Below, piece by piece: positions 21,584 to 29,035 of a DNA stretch of 55,447 nt. The notes under the pieces were generated by a model, which made no database searches, was not told the DNA's origin, and saw only the letters and a program-made list of their open reading frames with translations. Source of the stretch: an uncultured Eubacteriales bacterium (GTDB lineage Bacteria > Bacillota > Clostridia > Oscillospirales > Oscillospiraceae); assembly GCA_905198835.1 (NCBI GenBank), contig CAJKDY010000015.1, positions 1-55,447 of the forward strand, read 5' to 3'. Both the position numbers and the translations under genes were made by a program. Numbering within the stretch: position 1 is the stretch's first letter; each line of letters begins with the position of its first letter.

Positions 21584-22801
21584 ATGGCACGTTTTACTCT
21601 GCCCCGCGACCTCTACCACGGCAAGGGTGCTCTGGAGGCCCTGAAGACCTTTGAGGGCAAGAAGGCCATCATCTGCGTAGGCGGCGGCTCTATGAAGCGC
21701 TTTGGCTTTCTGGACAAGGCCATCGGCTACCTGAAGGAAGCCGGCATGGAGGTAGACCTCATTGAGAACATCGAGCCCGATCCCTCCGTAGAGACCGTTA
21801 TGAAGGGCGCGGAGAAGATGCTGGCCTTCCAGCCCGACTGGATCATCGCCATGGGCGGCGGCTCTCCCATCGACGCGGCCAAGGCCATGTGGATCAAATA
21901 CGAGTATCCCGAGGTCACTTTCGAGGATATGTGCAAGGTCTTCGGATTGCCCAAGCTCCGCAAAAAGGCCCACTTCTGCGCCATCTCCTCCACCTCCGGC
22001 ACCGCCACTGAGGTGACCGCCTTCTCCATCATCACCGACTATCAAAAGGGCATCAAGTACCCCATCGCCGACTTTGAGATCACCCCTGATGCGGCCATCG
22101 TGGATCCCGACCTGGCCGAGACCATGCCCCAGAAACTGGTGGCCCACACCGGTATGGACGCCATGACCCACGCCATCGAGGCCTATGTCTCCACCGCCAA
22201 CTGCGACTACACCGATCCTCTGGCCATCTTCGCCATCCGCATGATCCAGAAGGACCTGGTGGACAGCTACAACGGCGACATGGCCAAGCGTGACAGCATG
22301 CACAACGCCCAGTGCCTGGCCGGCATGGCTTTCTCCAACGCCCTGCTGGGCATCGTCCACTCTATGGCCCACAAGACCGGCGCGGCCTTTGCCGATTACG
22401 GCGCCCACATCATCCACGGCGCGGCCAACGCCATGTACCTGCCCAAAGTCATCGCCTTCAACGCCAAGGATCCCACCGCCAAGCGCCGCTACGGCGTCAT
22501 CGCCGACGAGATGGGCCTGGGCGGCTCCAACGACGACGAGAAGGTCCGCCTGCTCATCGACTACCTCCGGGGCATGAACGACGATCTGAAGATCCCCCAC
22601 TGCATCAAGAACTACGGCGCGGACAGCTATCCCGTGGACCAGGGCTTTGTCCCCGAAGACGTGTTCCTCGCCCGGCTCCACGACATCGCCGTCAACGCCA
22701 TTGGCGACGCCTGCACTGGCTCCAATCCCCGCCAGCCCAGCGTGGAGGAGATGGAGAAGCTCCTCAAGTGCTGCTACTACGACACCGAAGTGGACTTCTA
22801 A
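21584..22801 (+). CDS. Iron-containing alcohol dehydrogenase
   Basis: This 405-residue group III dehydrogenase oxidises or reduces alcohols and aldehydes with NAD(P). It has the GGGSPIDAAKAM nucleotide motif (~88-99), iron ligands in DPDLAETMPQKLVAHTGMDAMTHAIEAY (Asp and His) and in HSMAHKTGAAF...HIIHGAANA (two His), and the usual all-helical C-terminal domain. Substrate (butanol, lactaldehyde, 1,3-propanediol or other) cannot be assigned. It is monocistronic with its own promoter, an upstream inverted repeat, and a strong terminator. Reoxidising NAD(P)H in fermentation fits the adjacent nfnAB and hydABC genes. Confidence 0.93.
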   Translation: MARFTLPRDLYHGKGALEALKTFEGKKAIICVGGGSMKRFGFLDKAIGYLKEAGMEVDLIENIEPDPSVETVMKGAEKMLAFQPDWIIAMGGGSPIDAAKAMWIKYEYPEVTFEDMCKVFGLPKLRKKAHFCAISSTSGTATEVTAFSIITDYQKGIKYPIADFEITPDAAIVDPDLAETMPQKLVAHTGMDAMTHAIEAYVSTANCDYTDPLAIFAIRMIQKDLVDSYNGDMAKRDSMHNAQCLAGMAFSNALLGIVHSMAHKTGAAFADYGAHIIHGAANAMYLPKVIAFNAKDPTAKRRYGVIADEMGLGGSNDDEKVRLLIDYLRGMNDDLKIPHCIKNYGADSYPVDQGFVPEDVFLARLHDIAVNAIGDACTGSNPRQPSVEEMEKLLKCCYYDTEVDF

Positions 22802-22817
22802 AACGTTACATCACAGC

Positions 22818-22853
22818 AAAAAAGCGGCTGCCGGCAACGACAGCCGCTTTTTT
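22818..22853. terminator. Bidirectional-looking terminator after alcohol dehydrogenase
   Basis: AAAAAAGCGGCTG (22818-22830) pairs with CAGCCGCTTTTTT (22841-22853). Confidence 0.9.
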
Positions 22854-22874
22854 CCAGGTTAAAAGTTTTTCCTC

Positions 22875-22902
22875 TTGACTTTTTTGACAGGACTAGTATA
22901 CT
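22875..22902 (+). promoter_or_regulatory. Sigma-A promoter for nfnAB
   Basis: TTGACT (22875-22880) and TATACT (22897-22902) have a 16-base spacer. A second TTGACA lies nine bases inside but is too close to act with this -10. Confidence 0.65.
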
Positions 22903-22960
22903 TTTTCTTTGGTCACTACTATTTTATTATTGTATCGTAGTTCCGAAAGGAGAGTGCGGA

Positions 22961-23815
22961 ATGTACAAGATCGTGAAAAAGGAAGCGCTGAATCCCACCG
23001 TCACCCGGATGGAGATCGAAGCCCCCTTTGTGGCCGCCAAGGCCGAGCCGGGGCAGTTCATCATCCTGCGGGTGGACGAAAAAGGCGAGCGCATTCCCCT
23101 GACCGTGGCGGGCTATGACCGGGAAAAGGGCACCGTCACCATCATCTTCCAGATCGTAGGCGCCACCACCGAGCATTTGAACCACCTGAACGCGGGCGAT
23201 TCCATCCAGGACTTTGTGGGCCCCCTGGGCGTGGCCACCCACACCGAGGGCTTGAAGAAGGTCTGCGTGGTGGGCGGCGGCGTAGGCTGCGCCATTGCTC
23301 TTCCTGTGGCCCAGAAGCTCCATGAGCAGGGCTGCCAGGTGACCTCTATCATCGGCTTTCGTTCCAAGGACCTGCTGATCCTGGAGGACGAATTCAAAGC
23401 CTGCTCCGAGAAATGCCACGTGATGACCGACGACGGCTCCTATGGCCGGGAGGGCAACGTGTGCGTGCCCCTCAATGAGATGTTCGCAAACGGCGAGACC
23501 TTTGACGAGGTCATCGCCATCGGCCCCCTCATCATGATGAAGTTCGTGGTCCAGGCCACCAAGCCCACGGGCATCCCCTGCATGGTGAGCATGAACCCCA
23601 TTATGATCGACGGCACCGGCATGTGCGGCGGCTGCCGGCTAACGTTACATCAAGACGGCAAGGCCGTCACCAAGTTTGCCTGCGTGGACGGTCCCGACTT
23701 CAACGGCTACGAGGTGGACTTTGACGAGGCCATGAGCCGGGGCGCTATGTACCGGGATTTTGAGCGCCACGCCTACGAAGAGACCTGCAACCTGTTCAAA
23801 AAGGAGGCGCAATAA
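22961..23815 (+). CDS. nfnA: NfnA-type ferredoxin-NADP+ oxidoreductase subunit alpha
   Basis: NfnA is the FAD and [2Fe-2S] subunit of the NADH-dependent reduced ferredoxin:NADP oxidoreductase, which bifurcates electrons from NADPH. The 284-residue protein shows an FAD-binding barrel (ERIPLTVAGYD), a nucleotide-binding region (VVGGGVGCAIALPVAQ), and a C-terminal iron-sulfur motif (DGTGMCGGCRLTL and KFACVDGP). Homology to PyrK-type dihydroorotate dehydrogenase electron-transfer subunits is expected, but the following NfnB gene favours Nfn. The gap to nfnB is two bases. Confidence 0.9.
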   Translation: MYKIVKKEALNPTVTRMEIEAPFVAAKAEPGQFIILRVDEKGERIPLTVAGYDREKGTVTIIFQIVGATTEHLNHLNAGDSIQDFVGPLGVATHTEGLKKVCVVGGGVGCAIALPVAQKLHEQGCQVTSIIGFRSKDLLILEDEFKACSEKCHVMTDDGSYGREGNVCVPLNEMFANGETFDEVIAIGPLIMMKFVVQATKPTGIPCMVSMNPIMIDGTGMCGGCRLTLHQDGKAVTKFACVDGPDFNGYEVDFDEAMSRGAMYRDFERHAYEETCNLFKKEAQ

Positions 23816-23817
23816 CC

Positions 23818-25233
23818 ATGGCGAACATGAATCCCAAGAAGAACCCCATGCCCACCCAGGAAGCGGCGGTCCGGGCTCACAACTTCAGCGAGGTGGCCCT
23901 GGGCTACGACGAGGCCACCGCCATCGACGAGGCCCTGCGCTGCCTCAGTTGCAAGAATATGCCCTGCGTATCCGGCTGCCCGGTGAACATCCACATCCCC
24001 GCCTTTATCGAAAAGATCAAGGAGGGCGACTTTGAAGGGGCCTACCAGATCATTCAGCAGTCCTCCTCCCTGCCCGCCGTCTGCGGCCGGGTCTGCCCCC
24101 AGGAGACCCAGTGCGAGAGCAAGTGCGTCCGGGGTATCAAAGGTGAGCCGGTGGGCATCGGCCGGCTGGAGCGCTTCGTGGCCGACTGGCACAACGTCCA
24201 CGCCACCCAGGCTCCTGAGAAGGTCCCCTCCAACGGCCACAAGGTGGCTGTCGTCGGCTCCGGCCCCAGCGGCCTGACCTGCGCGGGCGACCTGGCCAAG
24301 AAGGGCTACAAGGTCACCGTTTTTGAGGCCCTCCATACCGCCGGCGGCGTGCTGGTCTACGGCATTCCCGAGTTCCGTCTACCCAAGTCCATCGTCCAGA
24401 AGGAGGTAGACAACCTCACCGCCATGGGTGTTGACATGGAGACCAACATGGTCATCGGTAAGACCCTGACCATCGACGAGCTCTTCGGTATGGGCTATGA
24501 GGCCGTGTTTGTAGGCTCCGGCGCGGGCCTTCCCAACTTCATGGGCATCCCCGGCGAGAGCCTGAAGGGCGTCTACTCCGCCAACGAGTTCCTCACCCGC
24601 TCCAACCTGATGAAGGCCTATGAATCTGACCCCGTCACCCCCATTATGAAGGGCGGCAAGGTGGCCGTGGTGGGCGGCGGCAACGTGGCCATGGACGCGG
24701 CCCGTACCGCTCTGCGCCTGGGCGCTGAGAAGGTGTACATCGTCTACCGCCGCTCCCTGGAGGAGCTCCCCGCCCGAAAAGAGGAGGTGGAGCACGCCAT
24801 GGAGGAGGGCATCGACTTCCGGCTGCTCAATAACCCCGTGGAGATCCTGGGCTACAACAATCCCGACGACAAGCGCGACCCCAAGAACGGCTTTGTCCGG
24901 GCCATGCGCTGCATCAAGATGGAGCTGGGCGAGCCCGACGAAAAGGGCCGCCGCCGTCCCATCCCCGTGGAGGGCAGCGAGTTTGAGCTGGAGGTGGACA
25001 CGGTGATCATGTCCATCGGCACCTCCCCTAACCCCCTCATCAAGTCCACCACCGAGGGCCTTGAGGTCAATAAGCACGGCGGCATCATCGTGGAGGAGCA
25101 GACCGGCGCCACCACCAAGGACGGCGTCTACGCCGGCGGCGACGCCGTCACCGGCGCGGCCACCGTCATCTCCGCCATGGGCGCGGGCAAGGTGGCCGCG
25201 AAAGCGATAGACGAATACCTTCAAACGAAGTGA
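23818..25233 (+). CDS. nfnB: NfnB/GltD-like NADPH-dependent oxidoreductase subunit
   Basis: NfnB carries FAD and two [4Fe-4S] clusters and is the bifurcating subunit; it is homologous to the glutamate synthase small subunit (often annotated gltA). The 471-residue protein has cluster motifs CLSCKNMPCVSGCPVNI and CGRVCPQETQCESKCVRG (~40-105), an FAD site GSGPSGLTCAGDLAKKGYKV, an NADPH site VVGGGNVAMDAARTALRLGA, and the C-terminal GGDAVTGAATVISAMGAGK. No glutamate synthase large subunit is nearby, supporting Nfn. The 3' end forms a long perfect hairpin across the stop codon. Confidence 0.9.
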   Translation: MANMNPKKNPMPTQEAAVRAHNFSEVALGYDEATAIDEALRCLSCKNMPCVSGCPVNIHIPAFIEKIKEGDFEGAYQIIQQSSSLPAVCGRVCPQETQCESKCVRGIKGEPVGIGRLERFVADWHNVHATQAPEKVPSNGHKVAVVGSGPSGLTCAGDLAKKGYKVTVFEALHTAGGVLVYGIPEFRLPKSIVQKEVDNLTAMGVDMETNMVIGKTLTIDELFGMGYEAVFVGSGAGLPNFMGIPGESLKGVYSANEFLTRSNLMKAYESDPVTPIMKGGKVAVVGGGNVAMDAARTALRLGAEKVYIVYRRSLEELPARKEEVEHAMEEGIDFRLLNNPVEILGYNNPDDKRDPKNGFVRAMRCIKMELGEPDEKGRRRPIPVEGSEFELEVDTVIMSIGTSPNPLIKSTTEGLEVNKHGGIIVEEQTGATTKDGVYAGGDAVTGAATVISAMGAGKVAAKAIDEYLQTK

Positions 25234-25253
25234 GCTTTGCTCACTTCGTTTGA
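25221..25253. terminator. 15-bp perfect hairpin spanning nfnB stop codon
   Basis: TCAAACGAAGTGAGC (25221-25235) pairs perfectly with GCTCACTTCGTTTGA (25239-25253) around TTT. No U tract follows, so it may stabilise the nfnAB mRNA or pause transcription and is not a classical terminator. Two or three further palindromes follow at once. Confidence 0.5.
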
Positions 25254-25261
25254 GTAGGTTG

Positions 25262-25401
25262 CGGCCCCCTGCGCGCACTCGCTGCGCTCGCACACTTCGG
25301 GGGCCGAGAGGTATGTTTTCCGACGCGCGTGTCGCCGGAAAACATGATTATATGGTTTCGCGCCAGCGGGCGCGAACTCTGCGAGGCTTAAAAACCACAT
25401 A
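25262..25401. repeat. Three consecutive palindromes between nfnB and SDR gene
   Basis: CGGCCCCC (25262-25269) pairs with GGGGGCCG (25299-25306); TGTTTTCCG (25314-25322) pairs with CGGAAAACA (25336-25344); and TATATGGTTT (25349-25358) pairs with AAACCACATA (25392-25401, one mismatch), enclosing CGCGCC-AGCG-GGCGCG. None has a T tract. No coding frame or promoter was recognised here. Confidence 0.55.
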
Positions 25402-25422
25402 ATTGAAAAGGAGTGCATCGAC

Positions 25423-26226
25423 ATGGGTTTTCTGACTGGTAAGGTCGCCATCATCACCGGCGCGGGCCGGGCCGTTCTCAGCGACGGCAAGAGCTGCGGC
25501 TCCATCGGCTACGGCATCGCTACCGCCTATGCCAAGGAAGGCGCCAACATTGTCATCACCGGCCGCAACGTGAAGAAGCTGGAAGACGCCAAGGAGGAGC
25601 TGGAGCGTCTCTATGGCATCAAGGTCCTGCCCGTCCAGGCCGACGTGGCCGCCGGCAGCGACAACGAAGCCACCGTCCAGCACGTCATCGACGAGACCGT
25701 CAAGGCCTTTGGCCGTATCGACGTTTTGATCAACAACGCCCAGGCCAGCGCCTCCGGCGTGCCCCTGGCCCAGCACACCACCGAGAACTTTGACCTGGCC
25801 ATGTACTCCGGGCTCTACGCCGCCTTCTACTACATGAAGGCCTGCTACCCCTACCTGAAGGAGTCCAAGGGCAGCGTCATCAACTTCGCCTCCGGCGCGG
25901 GCCTCTTCGGCAACTTTGGCCAGTGCTCCTACGCCGCCGCCAAGGAGGGCATCCGCGGTCTGACCCGTGTGGCCGCCACCGAGTGGGGCCCGGACGGCAT
26001 CAACGTCAACGTGGTCTGCCCCATCGCCTGGACCGCCCAGCTGGAGGGCTTTGAGAAGGCCTATCCCGACGCCTTCAAAGCCAACGTGAAGATGCCTCCC
26101 ATGGGCCACTACGGCGACCCTGAGCTGGAGATCGGCCGGGTATGCGTTCAGTTGGCTCACCCCGACTTTAAGTACCTTACCGGCGAGACCCTCACCCTGG
26201 AGGGCGGCATGGGCCTGCGGCCGTAA
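25423..26226 (+). CDS. Short-chain dehydrogenase/reductase with extended Gly motif
   Basis: This 267-residue SDR has the classical catalytic pattern: NNAQ near residue 105, Ser in INFASGAG, and SYAAAKEG (YxxxK) near 170. The N-terminal cofactor motif is unusual: TGAGRAVLSDGKSCGSIGYGIA has about nine extra residues between the TGAG and the final GxGIA compared with standard SDRs, a bit like the enoyl-ACP reductase SIAYGIA arrangement. The substrate is unknown; annotation as 3-oxoacyl-ACP reductase would be generic. It starts at ATG 25423 behind AAAAGGAG, in a separate unit from nfnAB because of the intervening palindromes. Confidence 0.88.
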   Translation: MGFLTGKVAIITGAGRAVLSDGKSCGSIGYGIATAYAKEGANIVITGRNVKKLEDAKEELERLYGIKVLPVQADVAAGSDNEATVQHVIDETVKAFGRIDVLINNAQASASGVPLAQHTTENFDLAMYSGLYAAFYYMKACYPYLKESKGSVINFASGAGLFGNFGQCSYAAAKEGIRGLTRVAATEWGPDGINVNVVCPIAWTAQLEGFEKAYPDAFKANVKMPPMGHYGDPELEIGRVCVQLAHPDFKYLTGETLTLEGGMGLRP

Positions 26227-26231
26227 GCGGC

Positions 26232-26260
26232 TTGACAGACCGGCAAAAATGTGGTAAAGT
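26232..26260 (+). promoter_or_regulatory. Sigma-A promoter for riboswitch leader
   Basis: TTGACA (26232-26237) and TAAAGT (26255-26260) with a 17-base spacer. The start near 26267 falls at the first strand of the riboswitch P1 stem. Confidence 0.75.
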
Positions 26261-26264
26261 ACCT

Positions 26265-26368
26265 CTCGCAGACCCAGTGGGGGAGTAGCAAGCGCGCCGG
26301 GGTTTCCGGCGCGGAGTAAGTTCAACATACATGGCCGCTTGTCGGTCTGGCTTACTTGAAACTGCGAG
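26265..26368 (+). promoter_or_regulatory. yybP-ykoY (Mn2+) riboswitch aptamer
   Basis: CTCGCAG (26265-26271) and CTGCGAG (26362-26368) form P1. Inside are the family's conserved loop GGGGGAGTAGC (26279-26289), a CGCGCCGG/CCGGCGCG arm and GTTCAACATACATGG. These are the hallmarks of the yybP-ykoY class, which senses manganese and controls metal exporters and exchangers. A hairpin (26370-26397) and a strong terminator (26414-26445) follow before the transporter gene, so control is probably at transcription termination. Confidence 0.88.
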
Positions 26369-26369
26369 A

Positions 26370-26397
26370 CTCACGTACGCCATAGCGCCTACGTGAG
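26370..26397 (+). promoter_or_regulatory. Possible expression-platform hairpin
   Basis: CTCACGTA (26370-26377) pairs with TACGTGAG (26390-26397), directly after P1. It lies between aptamer and terminator and may act as the switching helix. Confidence 0.4.
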
Positions 26398-26413
26398 CAC
26401 ACCTTTTCCAACG

Positions 26414-26457
26414 TGCCCAAGTATGGCCTTTGGCCGTACTTGGGCTTTTGCTATTTT
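26414..26457 (+). terminator. Intrinsic terminator of riboswitch leader
   Basis: GCCCAAGTA-TGGCC pairs with GGCC-G-TACTTGGGC (26414-26445), followed by TTTTGCTATTTT. It lies 25 bases before the ribosome binding site of the cation exchanger, so it must be bypassed for expression. Confidence 0.85.
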
Positions 26458-26481
26458 AAGAAAAGAGAGGAAGTCGTGGAA

Positions 26482-27504
26482 ATGCAGCAGATCGTAGATG
26501 TGATCCTGGGGAACGTGGAAGGTCTGGGCTTGCCCATCTGGGCCAACGCCGCCCTCTTCGTGGTGGGCTTTTTGCTGCTCATCAAGGGCGGCGACTGGTT
26601 TGTAGACGGCGCCCAGTCCATCGCCCACCGCTTCGGAATGCCGGAGCTGCTGATCGGGGCCACGGTGGTGTCCATCGGCACCACGCTGCCCGAGGTCATG
26701 GTCTCCGCCCAGGGGGCCATGGCGGGCAACGGCTCCATCGCCTTTGGCAACGCCATCGGCTCCATCATCTGCAACACCGCCCTCATCGCCGCCATCACCC
26801 TGGTGGTCAAGCCCGCCAAGGTGGACCGCAAGACCTTTGCCCTGCCTACGGCGGCCTTCTTCGTCGCCGCGGCCTACTATGTGGCTACCGCCTACCTCAT
26901 GGGCGAGTTCAGCCGCCTCAGTGGCATCACGCTACTTGTCATGTTCGTCATTTATATGGTGGTCACCGTCCTCCAGATGAAGCGCCAGAGCGGCGCTTTG
27001 AAGCCCCAGGCTGCCCCCGGTCGCGCCAAAAGCCAGACCGATGGCTCAACGGGCAAGGACGTCCTGATGCTGGTGGTGGGCGCGGTGGTCATCGCCCTGG
27101 GGGCCAGGCAGCTGGTGGGCAACACCACCATTTTGGCCCGCGCCGTGGGCGTGCCCGACAGCGTCATCGCCCTGACCCTGGTGGCCCTGGGCACCTCCCT
27201 GCCCGAACTGGTCACCGCCATCACCGCCCTGGCCAAGGGCCACGGGGCCCTGAGCCTGGGCAATATCATCGGAGCCAACCTCTTCAATCTGGTGCTGGTG
27301 TCCGGTATCGCCACCGTGATCCGGCCCTTCGACCTCTCCGGCGCCAGCGCCACGGCTATGGTGGTAGACGTACCGCTGATGCTGGGAGTCATGCTGGTGC
27401 TCACCCTCCCCGCCCTGGCGCGCCAAAAGCTCTACCGCTGGCAGGGCGCGGCGCTGCTCGCCGCCTACGCCGCCTACTGCGTCTTCCTCTTTGTGGGGGC
27501 GTAA
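26482..27504 (+). CDS. Calcium/cation:proton antiporter, CaCA family
   Basis: This 340-residue membrane protein has the two inverted alpha repeats of the calcium:cation antiporter superfamily: GATVVSIGTTLPEVMVSAQG...GNAIGSIICN (~55-100) and ALTLVALGTSLPELVTAITA...GNIIGANLFN (~230-275). The acidic residues in LPEV and LPEL coordinate the cation. About ten hydrophobic segments flank a short polar loop at ~168-190. The start at 26482 follows GAGAGGAAG; an upstream ATG lies within the terminator and is not used. The yybP-ykoY leader suggests manganese (or calcium) efflux. Confidence 0.88.
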   Translation: MQQIVDVILGNVEGLGLPIWANAALFVVGFLLLIKGGDWFVDGAQSIAHRFGMPELLIGATVVSIGTTLPEVMVSAQGAMAGNGSIAFGNAIGSIICNTALIAAITLVVKPAKVDRKTFALPTAAFFVAAAYYVATAYLMGEFSRLSGITLLVMFVIYMVVTVLQMKRQSGALKPQAAPGRAKSQTDGSTGKDVLMLVVGAVVIALGARQLVGNTTILARAVGVPDSVIALTLVALGTSLPELVTAITALAKGHGALSLGNIIGANLFNLVLVSGIATVIRPFDLSGASATAMVVDVPLMLGVMLVLTLPALARQKLYRWQGAALLAAYAAYCVFLFVGA

Positions 27505-27607
27505 CAAAAATCTGGCGGGGGCTGGAAAACCGGTCCCGGGCCGCCCAGTTTCGTCGTTATGCATAAATTTCACTATAAGTTTTTGTGCTATTTGATGATT
27601 TTCGAAC

Positions 27608-27636
27608 TTGACGATGGGCGGAAGGACTGCTAAAAT
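27608..27636 (+). promoter_or_regulatory. Sigma-A promoter, extended -10, for HPr-like gene
   Basis: TTGACG (27608-27613), 17-base spacer, TAAAAT (27631-27636) preceded by TGC. The ~85-base leader has a GGCACGC/GCGTGCC hairpin (27681-27701). Confidence 0.75.
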
Positions 27637-27728
27637 GTGGGCAACTTCAGGAAGGGTCCTGGAGTTCCCATCCACCCCGGCACGCCGCGCAAGCGTGCCA
27701 CCGTCAGAAAGGCAAGGTTAGAACGACT

Positions 27729-27950
27729 ATGATGAAAGAAATTGACATCAAGACCCCCGCTCAGGTCCAGAAACTCAGCGAACTGGCCAGCCAGGAGCCC
27801 TACGACATCTCCCTGGTCACCAGCACCGTCGTCCTGGACGCCCGCAGTCTGCTGGGTCTGTACTCTTTGATCGGTCAGAAGGTGGCCGTGTCCGCCGATG
27901 ACCACGCCGACCCCAAGCGCTTCGGCAAGTTCCTGGACAAGATCGGCTAA
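27729..27950 (+). CDS. HPr-family protein lacking the active-site histidine
   Basis: The 73-residue protein has the HPr-like fold pattern: an N-terminal strand, a helix (TPAQVQKLSELASQ), VVLDARSLLGLYSLIGQKVAVSADD, and a C-terminal helix. The LDARSLLGLYSL segment matches the HPr regulatory Ser region, but the phosphorylated His of true HPr (GIHARPAT-type motif) is absent; the protein therefore cannot be a PTS phosphocarrier of the usual kind. Similar His-less HPr-like proteins are common in Clostridia, function unknown. It is alone between its own promoter and a terminator. The start may be 27729 or 27732. Confidence 0.8.
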   Translation: MMKEIDIKTPAQVQKLSELASQEPYDISLVTSTVVLDARSLLGLYSLIGQKVAVSADDHADPKRFGKFLDKIG

Positions 27951-27967
27951 ACCCAGCACCTGAGCAA

Positions 27968-28001
27968 ACAGGCGTCCCAACCGGGGCGTCTGTTTTTTTA
28001 C
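27968..28001 (+). terminator. Intrinsic terminator after HPr-like gene
   Basis: ACAGGCGTCCC (27968-27978) pairs with GGGGCGTCTGT (27983-27993) with two G-U pairs, followed by TTTTTT. Confidence 0.85.
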
Positions 28002-28021
28002 GTTTTTTTGCAAATTACCTC

Positions 28022-28050
28022 TTTACAATTTCGCATTAGCGTGCTACTAT
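28022..28050 (+). promoter_or_regulatory. Sigma-A promoter, extended -10, for ABC transporter operon
   Basis: TTTACA (28022-28027), 17-base spacer, TACTAT (28045-28050) with TGC before it. Confidence 0.65.
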
Positions 28051-28085
28051 ACTAAAGTTGAAAAACCAGAAGGAGGATACATATT

Positions 28086-28943
28086 ATGAAAAGACTCATT
28101 GCTCTGTCTCTTGCCCTGCTGATGCTCTTCGCCCTGGCCGCCTGCGGCGGCGGCGACACCCCCGCCACCCAGGCCCCCGCCAGCGATACCCCCGCTACTG
28201 ACGTGCCCGCCACCGACGCGCCCGCCGCCGACTCGGACAAGCAGTACATCCTGGACAAGGGCACCCTAGTGGTGGGCATCACCGACTTTGCCCCCATGGA
28301 CTACCAGGACCAGGATGGCAACTGGATCGGTTTTGACGCCGATTTGGCTAAGGCCTTCGCTGAGCGCCTGGGCGTGGAGGCCAAATTCCAGATCATCACC
28401 GACTGGGACGCCAAGGTCATGGAGCTGGAGGGCAAGACCGTGGACGTTGTGTGGAACGGCATGACCCTCACCGACGACGTGAAGGCCGCCATGGAGTGCT
28501 CCGTCCCCTACTGCGCCAACTCCCAGATCGTGGTCCTGCCCGTGGACCAGGCAGACAACTACCCCACCGCCGAGAGCATGAAGGACCTGACCTTCGCCGT
28601 GGAGAACGGCTCCGCCGGTCAGGAGGCCGTGGAAGCTCTGGGCTACGCCACCGTCCCCACCCAGGACCAGGGCACCGCCCTGCTTGAGGTGTCCGCCGGC
28701 ACCGCCGACGCCGCCGTCATCGACTCCCTCATGGCCGCCGCCATGGTGGGCGAGGGCACCGACTTCGCCCAGCTCACCTACACCATCGGCCTGTGCGACG
28801 AAGAGTACGGCGTGGGCTTCCGCAAGGGCTCCGACCTGGCCGCCGAGCTCAACGACTTCTTCAAGGAAGTGGCCAACAACGGCGTCATGGCCGAGCTGGC
28901 CCACACCTACGGCGTGGACGCCGCCATCCTGCCCCAGAAGTAA
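28086..28943 (+). CDS. Amino acid ABC transporter substrate-binding lipoprotein
   Basis: This is a 285-residue SBP family 3 (polar amino acid) receptor. Residues 1-20 are a lipoprotein signal ending at LFALAAC, so the Cys is lipidated. A low-complexity linker rich in Ala, Pro, Thr and Asp (~22-52) tethers the binding domain, which shows LVVGITDFAPMDYQDQDGNWIGFDADLAKA and NGMTLTDDVKAAMECS. The ligand is probably a polar or cystine-like amino acid, but this is not decidable. The start is behind AAGGAGG. A long hairpin separates it from the permease gene, consistent with higher receptor expression. Confidence 0.9.
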   Translation: MKRLIALSLALLMLFALAACGGGDTPATQAPASDTPATDVPATDAPAADSDKQYILDKGTLVVGITDFAPMDYQDQDGNWIGFDADLAKAFAERLGVEAKFQIITDWDAKVMELEGKTVDVVWNGMTLTDDVKAAMECSVPYCANSQIVVLPVDQADNYPTAESMKDLTFAVENGSAGQEAVEALGYATVPTQDQGTALLEVSAGTADAAVIDSLMAAAMVGEGTDFAQLTYTIGLCDEEYGVGFRKGSDLAAELNDFFKEVANNGVMAELAHTYGVDAAILPQK

Positions 28944-28979
28944 GCTGGGCGCTTTTTTCAAGACCCATGTGCCTGCTCC

Positions 28980-29010
28980 AAACGCGGAGAGCTTGACGCT
29001 CTCCGCGTTT
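28980..29010 (+). terminator. Hairpin between receptor and permease genes
   Basis: AAACGCGGAGAGC (28980-28992) pairs perfectly with GCTCTCCGCGTTT (28998-29010). Without a T tract it is more likely an mRNA processing or stabilising stem that sets the receptor-to-permease ratio. Confidence 0.55.
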
Positions 29011-29035
29011 GACGGTATGGAAAGGTGGTAAAACG

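Noticed and set aside
22961..25233. PyrK plus glutamate synthase small subunit as the identity of this pair.
   Set aside because: No pyrD and no glutamate synthase large subunit is adjacent, and the two genes are coupled in the NfnAB order, so NfnAB fits better.
26413..26481. An upstream ATG at 26413 for the cation exchanger.
   Set aside because: It would put the first 23 codons inside the terminator stem, with no ribosome binding site; the ATG at 26482 has GAGAGGAAG.
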